Assembly (NCBI GenBank): GCA_012064415.1
Contig: SSNU01000062.1
Location: forward strand, 593,954-657,953
Source: Gyrodactylus bullatarudis
Taxonomy: Eukaryota > Platyhelminthes > Monogenea > Gyrodactylidea > Gyrodactylidae
DNA length: 64,000 nt
Reading direction: 5' to 3'
The notes beneath the pieces are model-generated. The model had not been told where the DNA came from. It saw nothing but the letters and a program-made list of their open reading frames with translations, and searched no databases. Both the position numbers and the translations under genes were made by a program. This document shows, piece by piece, positions 46,088-56,413 of this stretch (position 1 is its first letter; every line of letters begins with the position of its first letter).

Positions 46088-47989
46088 TTAAAATAGATTT
46101 TTATAAATTTCCATATCGCTATTCACCCTACGGATGATTGTTGATGTTTCTCTATTAATAATGTTATTTAACTGTTGTTTGCTTGGCTTTTTCAATTTTG
46201 TTTGATTATGGTTTATATGATAATCTGAATTTAAGGGTTTGGCTAATAATGGACCTGTTACTTCTTTGTTCAACTTTGTACGTGTCATTTCGCCTAATTT
46301 TATTTTGTTACTTTCGCCCAAATTCTTCCTTGGCATTGGTAAATACTCATAATGAGTCTTTTTCACTTTGACCTGTTCCCCTAATAATTTTGATGATTTT
46401 TTACTTGTCTCGCTATTTTTCTGCAGAGAATCATCTCGTCCATTCAATAAGTTGATAATATTACTTATTTGATTCGACTGATTTGCATCAATCATTTGAA
46501 TTTGGCCAGATTTTGACCGTACTATTTTTGTATCTTCTTTGCGGAACCTGGAAAATCTTGGATGTCTGATTTTATCATTTGAATTTATGAGATTGTGAAT
46601 TGTAGATCCTTGACCTTCAACTGAATCGTGTCGTGCATGTGTGAATTCTTGGCTATTTGTCACTTTCCCATTTCTAATGAGAGATTTACGTGATGTATTA
46701 TTATGCGTAGTCTTGTGCAAGGAGAATTGTTTACGACGTGGTAAAACTTTTGGTTCAACTTCATCTTTCAGTTCAATTTCATCTTTGGTGCCGGTCTTAT
46801 TATTTCCACTGTTTGAAGCTAATTCTTCGTCAATTTCCCAATCGAATGGTACCCTCTCATCAATGCTGTTATTTGATAACCAAGATTCCAGAATCGAATC
46901 GAGATATTCATAATCAGGTACTGAAAAATAGGTCAGAGTGGTGAGATAATCAAACCAAGTTTTTGCCATTTTATCAGGCATGCCCAGACTAATTGCAAGC
47001 TCATAATGATTTATATTGTTCTTAATTTTTCCCACTTCATCTTTGTCCTTGAGACGTCTCCAAGGTAAATTATTATCCAGACATTCCAGCATTGTATAAG
47101 TTAAACTCCAAATATCATCGAATCTTCCCAAGTCTTTTTGATTATGAGCATTTTTTGAGGCATACCTAATGGTTCCTCTAAATCCAGCCACATCTCTTGG
47201 AGGACGAATAACTTCTGTTCCGTCTGGGTGATTGAATAGGTAAGGTCGGGCAAGACCAAAATCCAAAATACAAATATATCCACGAATTGAGCAGTGGAGA
47301 GCAAAGTTTGAAGGCTTGATATCCCTGTGTAAGTATCCGGCCTCATGAACTGAGCGAATACCTTTAAGGCATTGTCTGATTATTCTGAAAGTTGTTTGTT
47401 TACTGAAACTATTTTTTGTCAAGCTTCTTCGAAGTTCTGCAATGTTTGAACCTTGAAGAGTCATCACAACGTAGTTGACAAAAGAATTCTTTCCGCTTCC
47501 AAGAATATTACAAACATTTGGCTTCCCAATTAGCTTTTTCAGCACAGCAACCTCCATTTTCATGACTTGTCGCTGTTTTTCAGTCGATTCAACTTTGATA
47601 GCAACTTTTTCGGATTGTTTTGTTTTTATTTCTGATCCACATGATACACAAATACCAGTAATTTTTTTTGAATATTCATTATTTAATTCTGTACCATCCT
47701 TGTAAAAATATTTTGAAGTTGCTGTTGATGATGAACTAATTCGAGAGAAACGAGTATACGATAAACAATCTGCTATTCCTGAATCTGAGAGATAAGAAGG
47801 ACTATTTGAAATTGATTCTTGAGAGTAGCAAGCACTACAATAATGTAGACTCTTATTTTTAATAGTGATATCAACCCCTTCATATATCTCACCAAAACCT
47901 CCACCACCTATTTTTTTTAGGACAAACCATTTTTCTTTAATAAGAAAACCTGGCTTTATTAGGTCTTGGCATTTTTTCTCAGTTATCAT
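46088..47989 (-). CDS. Tau-tubulin-kinase-like protein kinase (CK1 superfamily)
   Basis: An intronless frame of 633 residues. The kinase domain starts at about residue 15 (FLIKEKWFVLKKIGGGGFGE, Gly-rich loop). It has VAIKVES (catalytic Lys), HEAGYLHRDIKPSNFAL (catalytic Asp), LDFGLARPYLF (DFG) and the TTBK hallmark PPRDVAGFRGTIRYASKNAH, then IWSLTYTMLECLDNNLPWR. It ends at about residue 365. Between the Gly-loop strand and the VAIK strand lies an insert of roughly 75 residues rich in Ser and Cys (HYCSACYSQ, later ICVSCGSE), which could form a zinc-binding pair; ordinary TTBKs lack it. The C-terminal 230 residues are basic and low-complexity. TTBKs phosphorylate tau and tubulin and act at microtubules and cilia; substrate here is inferred. 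The start lies 100 bp from the divergently transcribed glucosidase II beta gene. Lack of introns may indicate a retrogene. Confidence 0.88.
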   Translation of the reverse strand: MITEKKCQDLIKPGFLIKEKWFVLKKIGGGGFGEIYEGVDITIKNKSLHYCSACYSQESISNSPSYLSDSGIADCLSYTRFSRISSSSTATSKYFYKDGTELNNEYSKKITGICVSCGSEIKTKQSEKVAIKVESTEKQRQVMKMEVAVLKKLIGKPNVCNILGSGKNSFVNYVVMTLQGSNIAELRRSLTKNSFSKQTTFRIIRQCLKGIRSVHEAGYLHRDIKPSNFALHCSIRGYICILDFGLARPYLFNHPDGTEVIRPPRDVAGFRGTIRYASKNAHNQKDLGRFDDIWSLTYTMLECLDNNLPWRRLKDKDEVGKIKNNINHYELAISLGMPDKMAKTWFDYLTTLTYFSVPDYEYLDSILESWLSNNSIDERVPFDWEIDEELASNSGNNKTGTKDEIELKDEVEPKVLPRRKQFSLHKTTHNNTSRKSLIRNGKVTNSQEFTHARHDSVEGQGSTIHNLINSNDKIRHPRFSRFRKEDTKIVRSKSGQIQMIDANQSNQISNIINLLNGRDDSLQKNSETSKKSSKLLGEQVKVKKTHYEYLPMPRKNLGESNKIKLGEMTRTKLNKEVTGPLLAKPLNSDYHINHNQTKLKKPSKQQLNNIINRETSTIIRRVNSDMEIYKNLF

Positions 47990-48089
47990 TTATCATAGCA
48001 ACGAAGTTGTAATACCACCAAATAAATAAGAAGAACAAGTAGTAATAAGAACAAATTTTTGTTATAATTATCTCTCAATTTGAAAATTA
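47990..48089. promoter_or_regulatory. Bidirectional promoter between TTBK-like and glucosidase II beta genes
   Basis: The two start codons face away from each other and are separated by exactly 100 bp, which must hold both 5' UTRs and promoters. No TATA box in a convincing position was identified; the assignment rests on geometry. Confidence 0.55.
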
Positions 48090-49418
48090 ATGAATAATCC
48101 TATAGGTTTTCTGATTCTTCAAATATCTGCAATATCTCTTTTATCAAACGCTTTTGATATAACCCCATTAGGAGTTCCACCAGATTGTATGTTATTATTC
48201 TTTATTCATGCATTAGTAACTAGTTTATATACTGGTCCTAATTTCGAATGCTTTGACAAGTCTAAAATTCTCGATTTCCATCAAGTTAATGATAACTACT
48301 GTGATTGCGATGATAGCTCAGATGAACCTGGAACGTCAGCTTGCCCAAAATCACAATTTTATTGTCAAAATGAAAATTATTTACCAAAATACATTCATAG
48401 TAGTTTCGTTAATGATAATGTCTGTGATTGCTGCGATGGGTCTGATGAGTATTTATCTAAAAACTGCACCAATACATGCTCGTAAGTCTTTCAATATGCT
48501 TTAATAGTCTCTATTTTCTTGTTTAGAGTTCTGGCTGAGTCATTAAACTCAAAGAAAAATGAACTCTATGAATCTTTTGACCAGGGATATCGCAAATATA
48601 GAGAATTTATTGAAGACGTTGATGTTCGTCTTACTTTGAAACGTGAAGAGACCAAGAAAAGACTAGAAAAAGAGGCACAAACTCGCAAGGAAAATGAAAT
48701 TCGTCGAAAGAAAGAAGAAGCAGAACGCAAAGCTGAGGAGGCTCAGCGTGAGGCAGAAGAAGCCAGAAAACTAGCTGAAGAGGAGGGAAATAAACAGACC
48801 CAAGATACACAAGATCTCAAACAGAAAGAGGATAAGGTTGATGAATTTGATCCAGATAAAGAGGCTGAAAAAATGCTTTTAGATGAAAATGAAGAGGAAA
48901 ATGAACCAAAAAATGAAGAAATCGCAGACAAAGCTGAGAAAGTTTCAGATGACCAAGAAATTCCAGTCGATGAAAATTTAAATGAAGAAATTGTTGTCCC
49001 TGAGGTTGATTACGGGCCAAAGAATGCTTTTCTAATGTTAGCTGAAAAAGATCCTGTTGAATGTTTCGAATATTCAATTGATGAGTATATTTACAAATTA
49101 TGTCCTTTTGAAAATGTCTATCAAACACCTAAAAACGGAGGATCTCAAACTTTATTGGGTTCATGGTCGAGATGGTTAGTAAAAGCTCACGTTGGCTCTG
49201 AGCCTCTTGTAATGCTGTTTAGTAATGGAAACAGCTGCTGGCAAGGTCCAACTAGGTCAGCTAAAGTTTTGGTAACATGTGGCAAGGATAATAAAATTAC
49301 TGATGTCTCTGAACCTTCAAGATGTGAGTATCAATTGAAAATGGAGTCCCCTGCAGCATGTTATGTTCCAGCTCAAGAACTTTTAACTAACTTTAAATTA
49401 TCCCACGATGAATTATAG
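48090..49418 (+). CDS. PRKCSH: Glucosidase II beta subunit
   Basis: A signal peptide ([18 protein letters not shown]) leads to two LDL-receptor-A-like cysteine modules ([14 protein letters not shown] and [12 protein letters not shown]), an acidic/basic coiled coil ([20 protein letters not shown] and following), a mannose-6-phosphate-receptor-homology domain near the C-terminus ([50 protein letters not shown]) and the ER-retrieval end HDEL. The partner is the catalytic alpha subunit; together they trim inner glucoses from N-glycans in the ER lumen. Exons are 48090-48481 and 48527-49418, with a 45-nt intron. A further 30-nt GT-AG intron at 48187-48216 is likely: removing it deletes a hydrophobic ten-residue insert and aligns the segment with the family ([17 protein letters not shown]). 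Being a multiple of three without stops, it could also be retained. Confidence 0.93.
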
Positions 49419-49544
49419 TGATAAACAGTTTTATTTATCTTAATAATAATTTTTTTTCCAAATTAGCAGCATTTTGGATCATTTTTTTTCAATTTACACT
49501 TTTTACATAGGTTTCTTTAAAAACTGTAACTGGATCTCAAAAAT

Positions 49545-50346
49545 CTATTCTTCTTTTGTTTCTTTCACCTTTTTCTTTCTAATTCTTGATATTTTAGGTT
49601 TCTTTTGAATTTTTTTTGGTGATTTAACTGTGTTCATTCTTTTAGCTCGAACTCTGATTTTACGTTTCTTTTCTTTAGCTGCTTTGATTTCAACCATCTT
49701 TTTTTGGTAAAATCTGGATAAAATAGCCAGTTCATTCTGAAACCTTTCCAAATTATTAATTTTAGCCCATTCTCTAACATCCTGTTTGTATTTCGCTAGA
49801 TTATCTTGTGCTAATTGTTTGAACTCTGTCTTACTCTGCTCATCCAAAACTTTCCACTTCCTAGAAAGTTCTTGCATAATGTTCTGACCGTCTCTGATAT
49901 TCTTAACATTAGAGCCATCAAAATGTTTGCTAACGAATAATGAGTATGCACTAATCGCACCTTTTTTAGGAAAACCATGTTTATTAGCTATCTTAACTAA
50001 AGTTAAAACTAAATTTACCTGTCTCTGCTTTTTCCTTAACTTGATTTCTTCAGGAGTCAACGCTGAAACTTTAAATTCAGGATTTGGGAGTAACTTTAAG
50101 GACTCTCTTTCACTTAGAGACATGTTTCGATAAATTTCACTAATCCTTTTCATGATCATTGTTGGCTTTAATGATGGATCTTCTTGCTTGACTTCTTTAA
50201 ACTTATAATGTACAAATTTTTGATATGGGCCCACTCTATTATATCTAGTAGTGAATTTAGCATTATAGAAGTTGAGTAAGGGCTTAAAGGTGAGTAATCT
50301 AAAAGAAAATTACATATTTGGAGGATTACCCTGTTCTTGGTAACAT
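49545..50346 (-). CDS. TFAM: Mitochondrial transcription factor A-like protein, two HMG boxes
   Basis: A 17-nt first exon (50346-50330) and a second exon (50298-49545), separated by a 31-nt intron, give 256 residues. The start encodes MLPRTGLLTFKPLLNFYNAK, a basic amphipathic leader suited to mitochondrial import. HMG box 1 (VGPYQKFVHYKFKEVKQED through MSLSERESLKLL) is followed by a linker and HMG box 2 (PKKGAISAYSLFVSKHFDGS through KYKQDVREWAK), then a highly basic tail (KSPKKIQKKPKISRIRKKKV). This is the TFAM layout: two boxes, linker, basic C-terminal tail. TFAM bends and packages mtDNA and activates its transcription. Without the micro-intron the frame has no ATG before box 1, which supports the splice. 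It is tail-to-tail with PRKCSH (126 bp) and head-to-head with PUM3 (101 bp). Confidence 0.85.
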
Positions 50347-50447
50347 TATTATTTTAAATTTGACTGATTAATTTTTATGGTTTTAAATTCATCTTTAATA
50401 TATTCAATTGTTTAAATTAATCGCTGTTTCGCTTACAATACGTGCAA
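50347..50447. promoter_or_regulatory. Bidirectional promoter between TFAM and PUM3
   Basis: Divergent start codons lie 101 bp apart. The interval is AT-rich and holds no other feature; both promoters must lie here or in the first exons. Assigned from gene geometry only. Confidence 0.5.
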
Positions 50448-52992
50448 ATGACTAAAGCTGTAGCAAAAAAGCCCAAAGTTAAAGCCGACGAAAACGTCAT
50501 AGATACTGATACATTATATAAGCAAAAGACTAAAGCTGTAGCAAAAAATTCCAAAGTTAAAGCCGATGAAAACGTCAAAGATGCTGTTACTCTTTCCAAG
50601 TCTGAACGTAAAAGAGAAAAGCGTAAGAAAAAAGATCACGGTACTGAAGTTTTGGAAATAATCAAGATCTGGGAACAATTTCGTCGTCACGATACTGATG
50701 CTGAAAAGCGATACATGCTTATCGATAAATGTCTAAAACTGACAAAAGTATTTTTTAGTGAACTTTGTTTGTCAAGAGATACTTCTCATTTAGTTCAATC
50801 CATGATTCAGTTCGGGACAGAAAAACAAAAATGGGAAATTTTCTCCCTCCTCAAATCTAAGATAGCAGATCTCTGCTATGGTAGATATTCAACTCATGTT
50901 ATCCTTAAACTTCTCAAGGTTTGTGGTAAATCTCATCTTGAAGACATAATAAACATTGTATCTACAAGAATCGAAAAATTCATGACCCACAAGCATGGAT
51001 CAGTTGTCCTTGAAGCTTTGTACAATGAATATTGCAATTCAAAACATAGGAAGTTGATTATGAAAAAAATTTATTCGTGCTTCTATGCCTTTGACTTTGA
51101 AAATAATTCAACATCTTCCTTGAAGGATTTAATTAACTTGAATCAGAAAAATCGTGTCATTATCCTCGAAAAAGTGTCCGAGTTCCTCCAAAAAAGCAGT
51201 GAAAAGTAAGTTCAAATCTCAATTTAATTTCTAGAGGTCTCTTACATAATACTCTGATGCAAAAAATATTTTATGAGTATATTATTGAAGAAGTTCCTTA
51301 TCTAACATCGAAAGAGCATGGTAAAGATTTCAAAGTTCCTGACCGTCTAAACTCTCTGATATGTTCCATTATTGAGAAACAGCAATTAGTCCCCATGCTC
51401 AATACAGCACAGGGAGTAAAGGTAGCTATATATCTGCTCATCTCATCATCTACCAAATTGCGCAGACAACTCGTCAAACTTTTGAAGACCTTTGTCGCTG
51501 CTACAGCTTGCCACGAGAAGGGTTATTTATTCATAATTTCCATTCTTGATTCAGTTGATGATATTGTTCTTATTAAAAAGGCAATAATTTCTGTAAGATT
51601 ATCTAATTATTATAATCTGATATAACCTGATTACTCAAATTTTTTGCAGGAACTTGTTGAAGATCTTGAAAATCTCATAATTCATCCAGTTGGCCGAAAA
51701 GTTCTCCTTTACTGTTTGTGCAATAGAAATCCTAAGCACCTGTCTAAGCAGTTGATTGATGAAATTTTGACTGCATCTGACAGGTCTCCATACACAAAGA
51801 AAGGCCTTGCTGAAAGGGTGATGGAATTGAGAAGTCCATCTATTTCATTGCTTCCCAAATTACTCGACTCAATTATTGAAAATCTAGAGAGCGTTTATGT
51901 TGGCGATAGAGTTGAAAATTTAGATCCCATTCGTGATCGAGGTCGACAAATCCTTATGATGGAAATAATCAACAGATCGTGAGATATAAATACTTTTACT
52001 TATTTAAATCTCTGATAAATTTTTATTTTAATTAGTTCACCCAAAGAACTTTCAAATGAATACTGTCAAAGTTTCTATAAAAGAACTGATACCTTCCAAT
52101 CTGAAAGTAAAGAAGAGGCTGGCGAAACTTTAAATTCATTTGATATTAAACTCATACAGGAGAAAAGAAAAAAAGCTATCCAAAAGTTTGTTCAAAAACT
52201 CTTAGCTACAGACTTCAACACCATGTCTTGTTTAACTCCAACAAACCTTGAAGAGGAAAGTCATTTGGACTTGAATCTCAGACGTAAACGTAGAGCCATT
52301 ACTTTAGCAGAGCAAGAGTTGGCTTTAAAAAGAAATATTGTTAGTTTATCAATACAGTTTTCCCTTTCGAATTAACTCATACCTTTTACCCTCCAGAAAT
52401 TAGATCCCTTTACAAATATGAACGCCAAAAAAATTTCAGATGACATAGAACCCATGGAGGTGGAAGACTCTCAACCTGATACCAAGGAATTGGAAAAGAA
52501 AAAAGCTTTAACCAAGGAAGAAGAAGTCCTCGTTGAAATGTCATGGCTTGAAAGACCTGAATCGGCAATTGTTATGAAGGGATTAATTGAAGCTTGCAAG
52601 AAGCTTGATGATTGTTAGTCTTTTATAATTTCGCTCATTTCTATCAATTAATAACTTTTTTTAGATCAATTATTTGATGAGATAATTGAGTCAGTCTCAT
52701 CAAGTCAGATTTGCACTTGGACATTAAGTAATCGTGCCTGTTTTCTACTAATCAAGTACGTTCCACCTCCTTTTTGTACTGTGAACTAGGCGTTTTTTTA
52801 CTGGTTCAATAAATCATTTTACATATTTCTTATTACAGTTACTAATGAGCACATTTATCTAGATTACTTGAGTCAAATTATGAAAAAATGGTCAAATTTA
52901 TCAAAAGCTCAATTGATAACAAGACCAGAAATGCCCTAGCCAACGCCAATCTACCCGGTCAAGAGGTTTTGTATAAAAAGCTGACTGCATAA
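50448..52992 (+). CDS. PUM3: Pumilio homolog 3 / Puf6-type nucleolar RNA-binding protein
   Basis: Seven exons keep frame: 50448-51205, 51235-51592, 51650-51978, 52036-52339, 52397-52613, 52665-52755, 52863-52992, giving 728 residues. The first intron is only 29 nt. The N-terminus is Lys-rich, with a tandem repeat (TKAVAKxxKVKADENV twice) and a basic stretch (KSERKREKRKKKDHG). PUF-like helical repeats follow (LCLSRDTSHLVQSMIQFG, LCYGRYSTHVILKLLKVCG, MTHKHGSVVLEALY). After the intron, KGLLHNTLMQKIFYEYI and IHPVGRKVLLYCLC belong to the CPL region. The last exons (CTWTLSNRACFLLIKLLES) match the PUM3 C-terminus. The human and yeast homologues bind RNA/DNA non-specifically in the nucleolus and assist large-subunit ribosome biogenesis. 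The protein is somewhat longer than human PUM3. Confidence 0.88.
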
Positions 52993-53095
52993 CTCCCCTT
53001 CAGTTATTAGGAAGAATCTTTCCATATGAATTAATAAAGTTTTTAAGTTTTATGCATAAAATATCTTTATTAAAACAATAATCCTCTTTGAAATT

Positions 53096-53527
53096 CTATA
53101 TTAGAGTTGTAAAGTAATGTAGAGTACAGATCTTTTGTTTTTCAATAAGTCCCCAATATGGTGCCAGAGGTGTGTAGGAGAAATAAATAGGTATACTATT
53201 GAGGCTGTCTCTAGAGCTCTCATTATCGATTCCTTTTCTAATCACACCATTCAAAAAGTTTAAAGCACTCGGAATTCTAAGTGATTCATAAGCGTTCAGT
53301 GATGCATCGGCCAAGGTTGAAGATCTCCTCTGACAAACTGTGATAATATCACTCTGGCACTCGGCAAAATTTGAGCTTTTATCTCTCTCTGACACTTGTC
53401 GACAAGAATTTTCCTCTTTATCAGATTCCTTTTCGATTCTCTGACTTTTTGTTCTTCTAAAACAACTAAAACAAGCTGATCCTTCGTGATAGAGTAGAAT
53501 AAAGACTAGAAAAATAAAAGTTTTCAT
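53096..53527 (-). CDS. Small secreted protein of unknown function (143 aa)
   Basis: It starts MKTFIFLVFILLYHEGSACF, a clear signal peptide with likely cleavage after GSA. The mature part has six Cys (ACFSC, SCRQ, AECQ, VCQR, ICTL) and a basic, Ser-rich middle. I do not recognise the family. It is the first of a run of small secreted-protein genes extending to 60.6 kb. A single exon, convergent with PUM3 (about 100 bp between stop codons). Confidence 0.65.
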   Translation of the reverse strand: MKTFIFLVFILLYHEGSACFSCFRRTKSQRIEKESDKEENSCRQVSERDKSSNFAECQSDIITVCQRRSSTLADASLNAYESLRIPSALNFLNGVIRKGIDNESSRDSLNSIPIYFSYTPLAPYWGLIEKQKICTLHYFTTLI

Positions 53528-54206
53528 TCTTTTAGAGTCTGAAATTCAGACTGAAAAATAAATAATGCAATCAACCAGAAATCAAACCTGTATTTTTTCA
53601 AAATTTCTCACGAACCTTGACCGGTATTATTTGATTTTTATTTCACTTTATATCTAAGTACAATTATGGTTCAAGTGTGAAAATAAAAATTCCTATTGTA
53701 TGGGTAAAAATTCTTCTCTGCGATTAATTTTTATTTATGATTTTCTATAACGTTGTTCGCTTGCTTCTGTTGTCTTCTGGCTTGTATTGACTTCTATCAG
53801 TATAGAAAGATATTAGAAATACATATGTATATTAGATTTAGTGATATGATTCGTGGAAAATTAAGAAAAGAAAAGAAACATGTATTAGATTATCTTGATT
53901 TTATTTACAAGTTTTGTCCATTAATTTTAGGTCTCTCTGAAAGATCTTAAAAATAAATTGCCCGAGATAGAAAACAGGTTTTTGGAATCTGACAAGGTCA
54001 TATTTCATATAAGAGATTACTAATCAGTTAGTGCATTGCGAACTGACCCAGTTGAAAAATAACACTAACAAAATTATTTGTTTTACGCATTTTTCTAAGC
54101 AAAGAAAAATCTCTCTTAAACGTTACCTTTTCATGTGTCTACACAACACGTTCTTCTCATATAAAAAGAGCAAGTAACCTTCCTAATATTGAAAGCGAAA
54201 TATTCA

Positions 54207-54620
54207 ATGAAACCAATAACACTAATAACAACAGGATATTTTTATTTTTCATGTATCTTCCTATTGCAAGAAATCGAAGCAATTGGACGTGGTGGCCCAA
54301 TCGGACCATTAGGTGCCCCCATGGGTGCACCTGGTGCAATGGGTGTCGGAAATCCTGCAATGGGTGGAATGGGTCTTGGAATCATTGATGAGTCAAGTTT
54401 TCGCATGCTTGGAGGTGTCCTCCAGGATATCGCCGAAGGACGACGTTTCCGACGACCAAATCAATATGCTCATTCAATGTACTACGGTTGGGAGCAGAGT
54501 GGAAATTTTCTCGGTTTATCTTGTCCATTCCTTCAATATTCGGAAAATTTCACCAAAATTTATGATTTCCCTCTAAAGATGCAATTCTTGCTCAATCAAA
54601 ATACAATCACAGTGACATGA
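54207..54620 (+). CDS. Gly/Pro/Met-rich secreted protein
   Basis: From the ATG at 54207 the product (137 residues) has a hydrophobic leader (LITTGYFYFSCIFLLQEIEA), then a Gly/Pro/Ala/Met-rich segment (GPIGPLGAPMGAPGAMG) and a more ordinary C-terminal region with SSFRMLGGVLQDIAEGRRFR and YYGWEQSGNFLG. That C-terminal region resembles the protein at 56414-56893 (LRVLVGILEDQERSRTRFRS), so the two look like distant paralogues. Function unknown; no collagen-type triplet periodicity was seen. Confidence 0.6.
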   Translation: MKPITLITTGYFYFSCIFLLQEIEAIGRGGPIGPLGAPMGAPGAMGVGNPAMGGMGLGIIDESSFRMLGGVLQDIAEGRRFRRPNQYAHSMYYGWEQSGNFLGLSCPFLQYSENFTKIYDFPLKMQFLLNQNTITVT

Positions 54621-54785
54621 CCAACTGAAGATTATCTAAATATTTGTACATAACAAGCCCGATGAAATCTTTTTTATAATTATATTCTCTCAAATTCCTA
54701 AATATATATATATTTCTCAAGTGCATAATTAAACTTTACAATACGTTAGTTTTAATTTAGAAAATAAAACAAGTTTTATTAATCA

Positions 54786-55141
54786 ATGAAATTTAACTTA
54801 ATTTCCTTGGCAATAATAGTCTATTATTGGATTCTATTCAGTGATTCTCTTGCTGAAGGAAAAGGTATGTATGCTAAAGTGAAAAAATGTCAATTTATTT
54901 CCCAGAAAGTTTAGAATGCTACGAATGTAATGACTGCGGGCCAGAGAAATTTGCGAAAGAATTTATTCCAACAAAGAAAGACTGTAAATTTTGCTCAAAA
55001 GTGATATTCAAGAGTGCTGAAAAGACCACCTTCACAAGATCTTGTACAGAATTTTGCATTGAAGACATGAATGAACTGGATGCAGACGGAGAAGGACTAA
55101 AGTCTGTTTGCTGCCGAAGCATGCTATGCAATGGCCCATAA
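54786..55141 (+). CDS. Ly6/uPAR-type three-finger protein, secreted
   Basis: Exons 54786-54864 and 54906-55141, with a 41-nt intron, give 104 residues. A signal peptide (MKFNLISLAIIVYYWILF) precedes SLECYECNDCG, the classic LxCYxC start. Ten Cys follow the Ly6/uPAR plan: CYECNDC, DCKFC, RSCTEFC, then the terminal CC...LCN (VCCRSMLCNGP). The protein ends right after the LCN motif, with no hydrophobic tail, so it is secreted rather than GPI-anchored. Such domains serve many extracellular binding roles in animals; the ligand is unknown. The five predicted disulfides are complete. Confidence 0.82.
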
Positions 55142-56413
55142 AAATTTGAGTATCCAGCTGTAAACCCTTTCTTAACAATGAATACAGTCATCAATTATGA
55201 AAATTTAGCTTATCATTTTACTAGATTAGTATAAAGAATCATTTTTTCTTCCTAGTTTCTGATATGTTGGGATGAAAAGTTTTTGATCTCAAGACCAATG
55301 TACCTGATTTATTTTTTTAATATTTATACTACTACTACTTTAAAGTAAACTGACGTTTTTATTTTAGATATTGCTCCGTGCGATTACAATTGAGCAGTAA
55401 AACAATTGAAATGATTTCAAATTTCGATCTTTCCTCATACAATTTAGGATTATTTATCTGAGATCAATCTTTTCATAAGTTGTTCGAGGATAAAATTGAA
55501 TATTTCAAAATAACTTCAACATATAAAAATTATGCGCATATATGACAGTTTCTGATTTCATAATTTTGCCGAGTGTCTTGGGTTTAAATTATAATTTATC
55601 AAATACATAACTATCACTTCTAATATGCCTGCCTACATGTTTGGATTGTTTCTATACTAGCTTATAAATTAGATACACGGCCTATCACACATTTAGTCTT
55701 ATCTCAAAGATGACAAGATACATCAAAGTTCAGAGTCATTCAATGAAATTCCTTAAAGTTATTTAAAAAATGATAATAAAAGCAAAATTTTTTAAACGTT
55801 CAGCTACTGTGTATTAATTTCAGCAAGAATTAATCCGTAAGAGCACCGTTCAACCAAAAATATTCGAAAAATTGAACGATTCTGATGGTTTATAGTAATA
55901 AACAGATTCAACAAACATGAGTAATGCTACGTATTCTATGGAGACAAAGTTAGAATTTTTTGAAAAATTTATTTAAAAATTTGCAGCCAACCAACCATCT
56001 TAGCACTTGGACCACGTAAATCAATTAGACAATTCCCAGTTCAGTAAAAACACAAAAATTTGGTTTAACTTCTTTTCCACTTAAGTTCAAGCTTAGCTCA
56101 AAGTCCTGATAATCTTTCTTTATCAGATCAAACTTCTTAAGATGTAGAGCAGATCTCTAATAATCCGTTCTTGAATCTTTATTATTCACGTGCAATATAA
56201 TCGTGCTTCAAAAATAACATGACACACAATTTACCTTGAAAAAAAATATAAATTTATTTATCAAATAATAGTAATGCGTAGGAATGAACAGTAATGTTTT
56301 CACAATAATTCGTTAATGTTTTTTCTGATTAGTTTTCAATTTCACAAACTAATGTCCAGGGATAGTAATTTACAAGATGGTGGTGACTGATTAGTAATCA
56401 ATGATTACACTTC
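55142..56413. other. Gene-free stretch in the secreted-protein cluster
   Basis: AT-rich sequence with no exon, RNA gene or transposon end that I could support. It should contain the 3' UTRs of the two convergent neighbouring genes. Confidence 0.55.

Noticed and set aside
53753..53950. A Cys-rich small frame on the plus strand
   Set aside because: It lacks an ATG at its hydrophobic start and has no homology; not supported as a gene.
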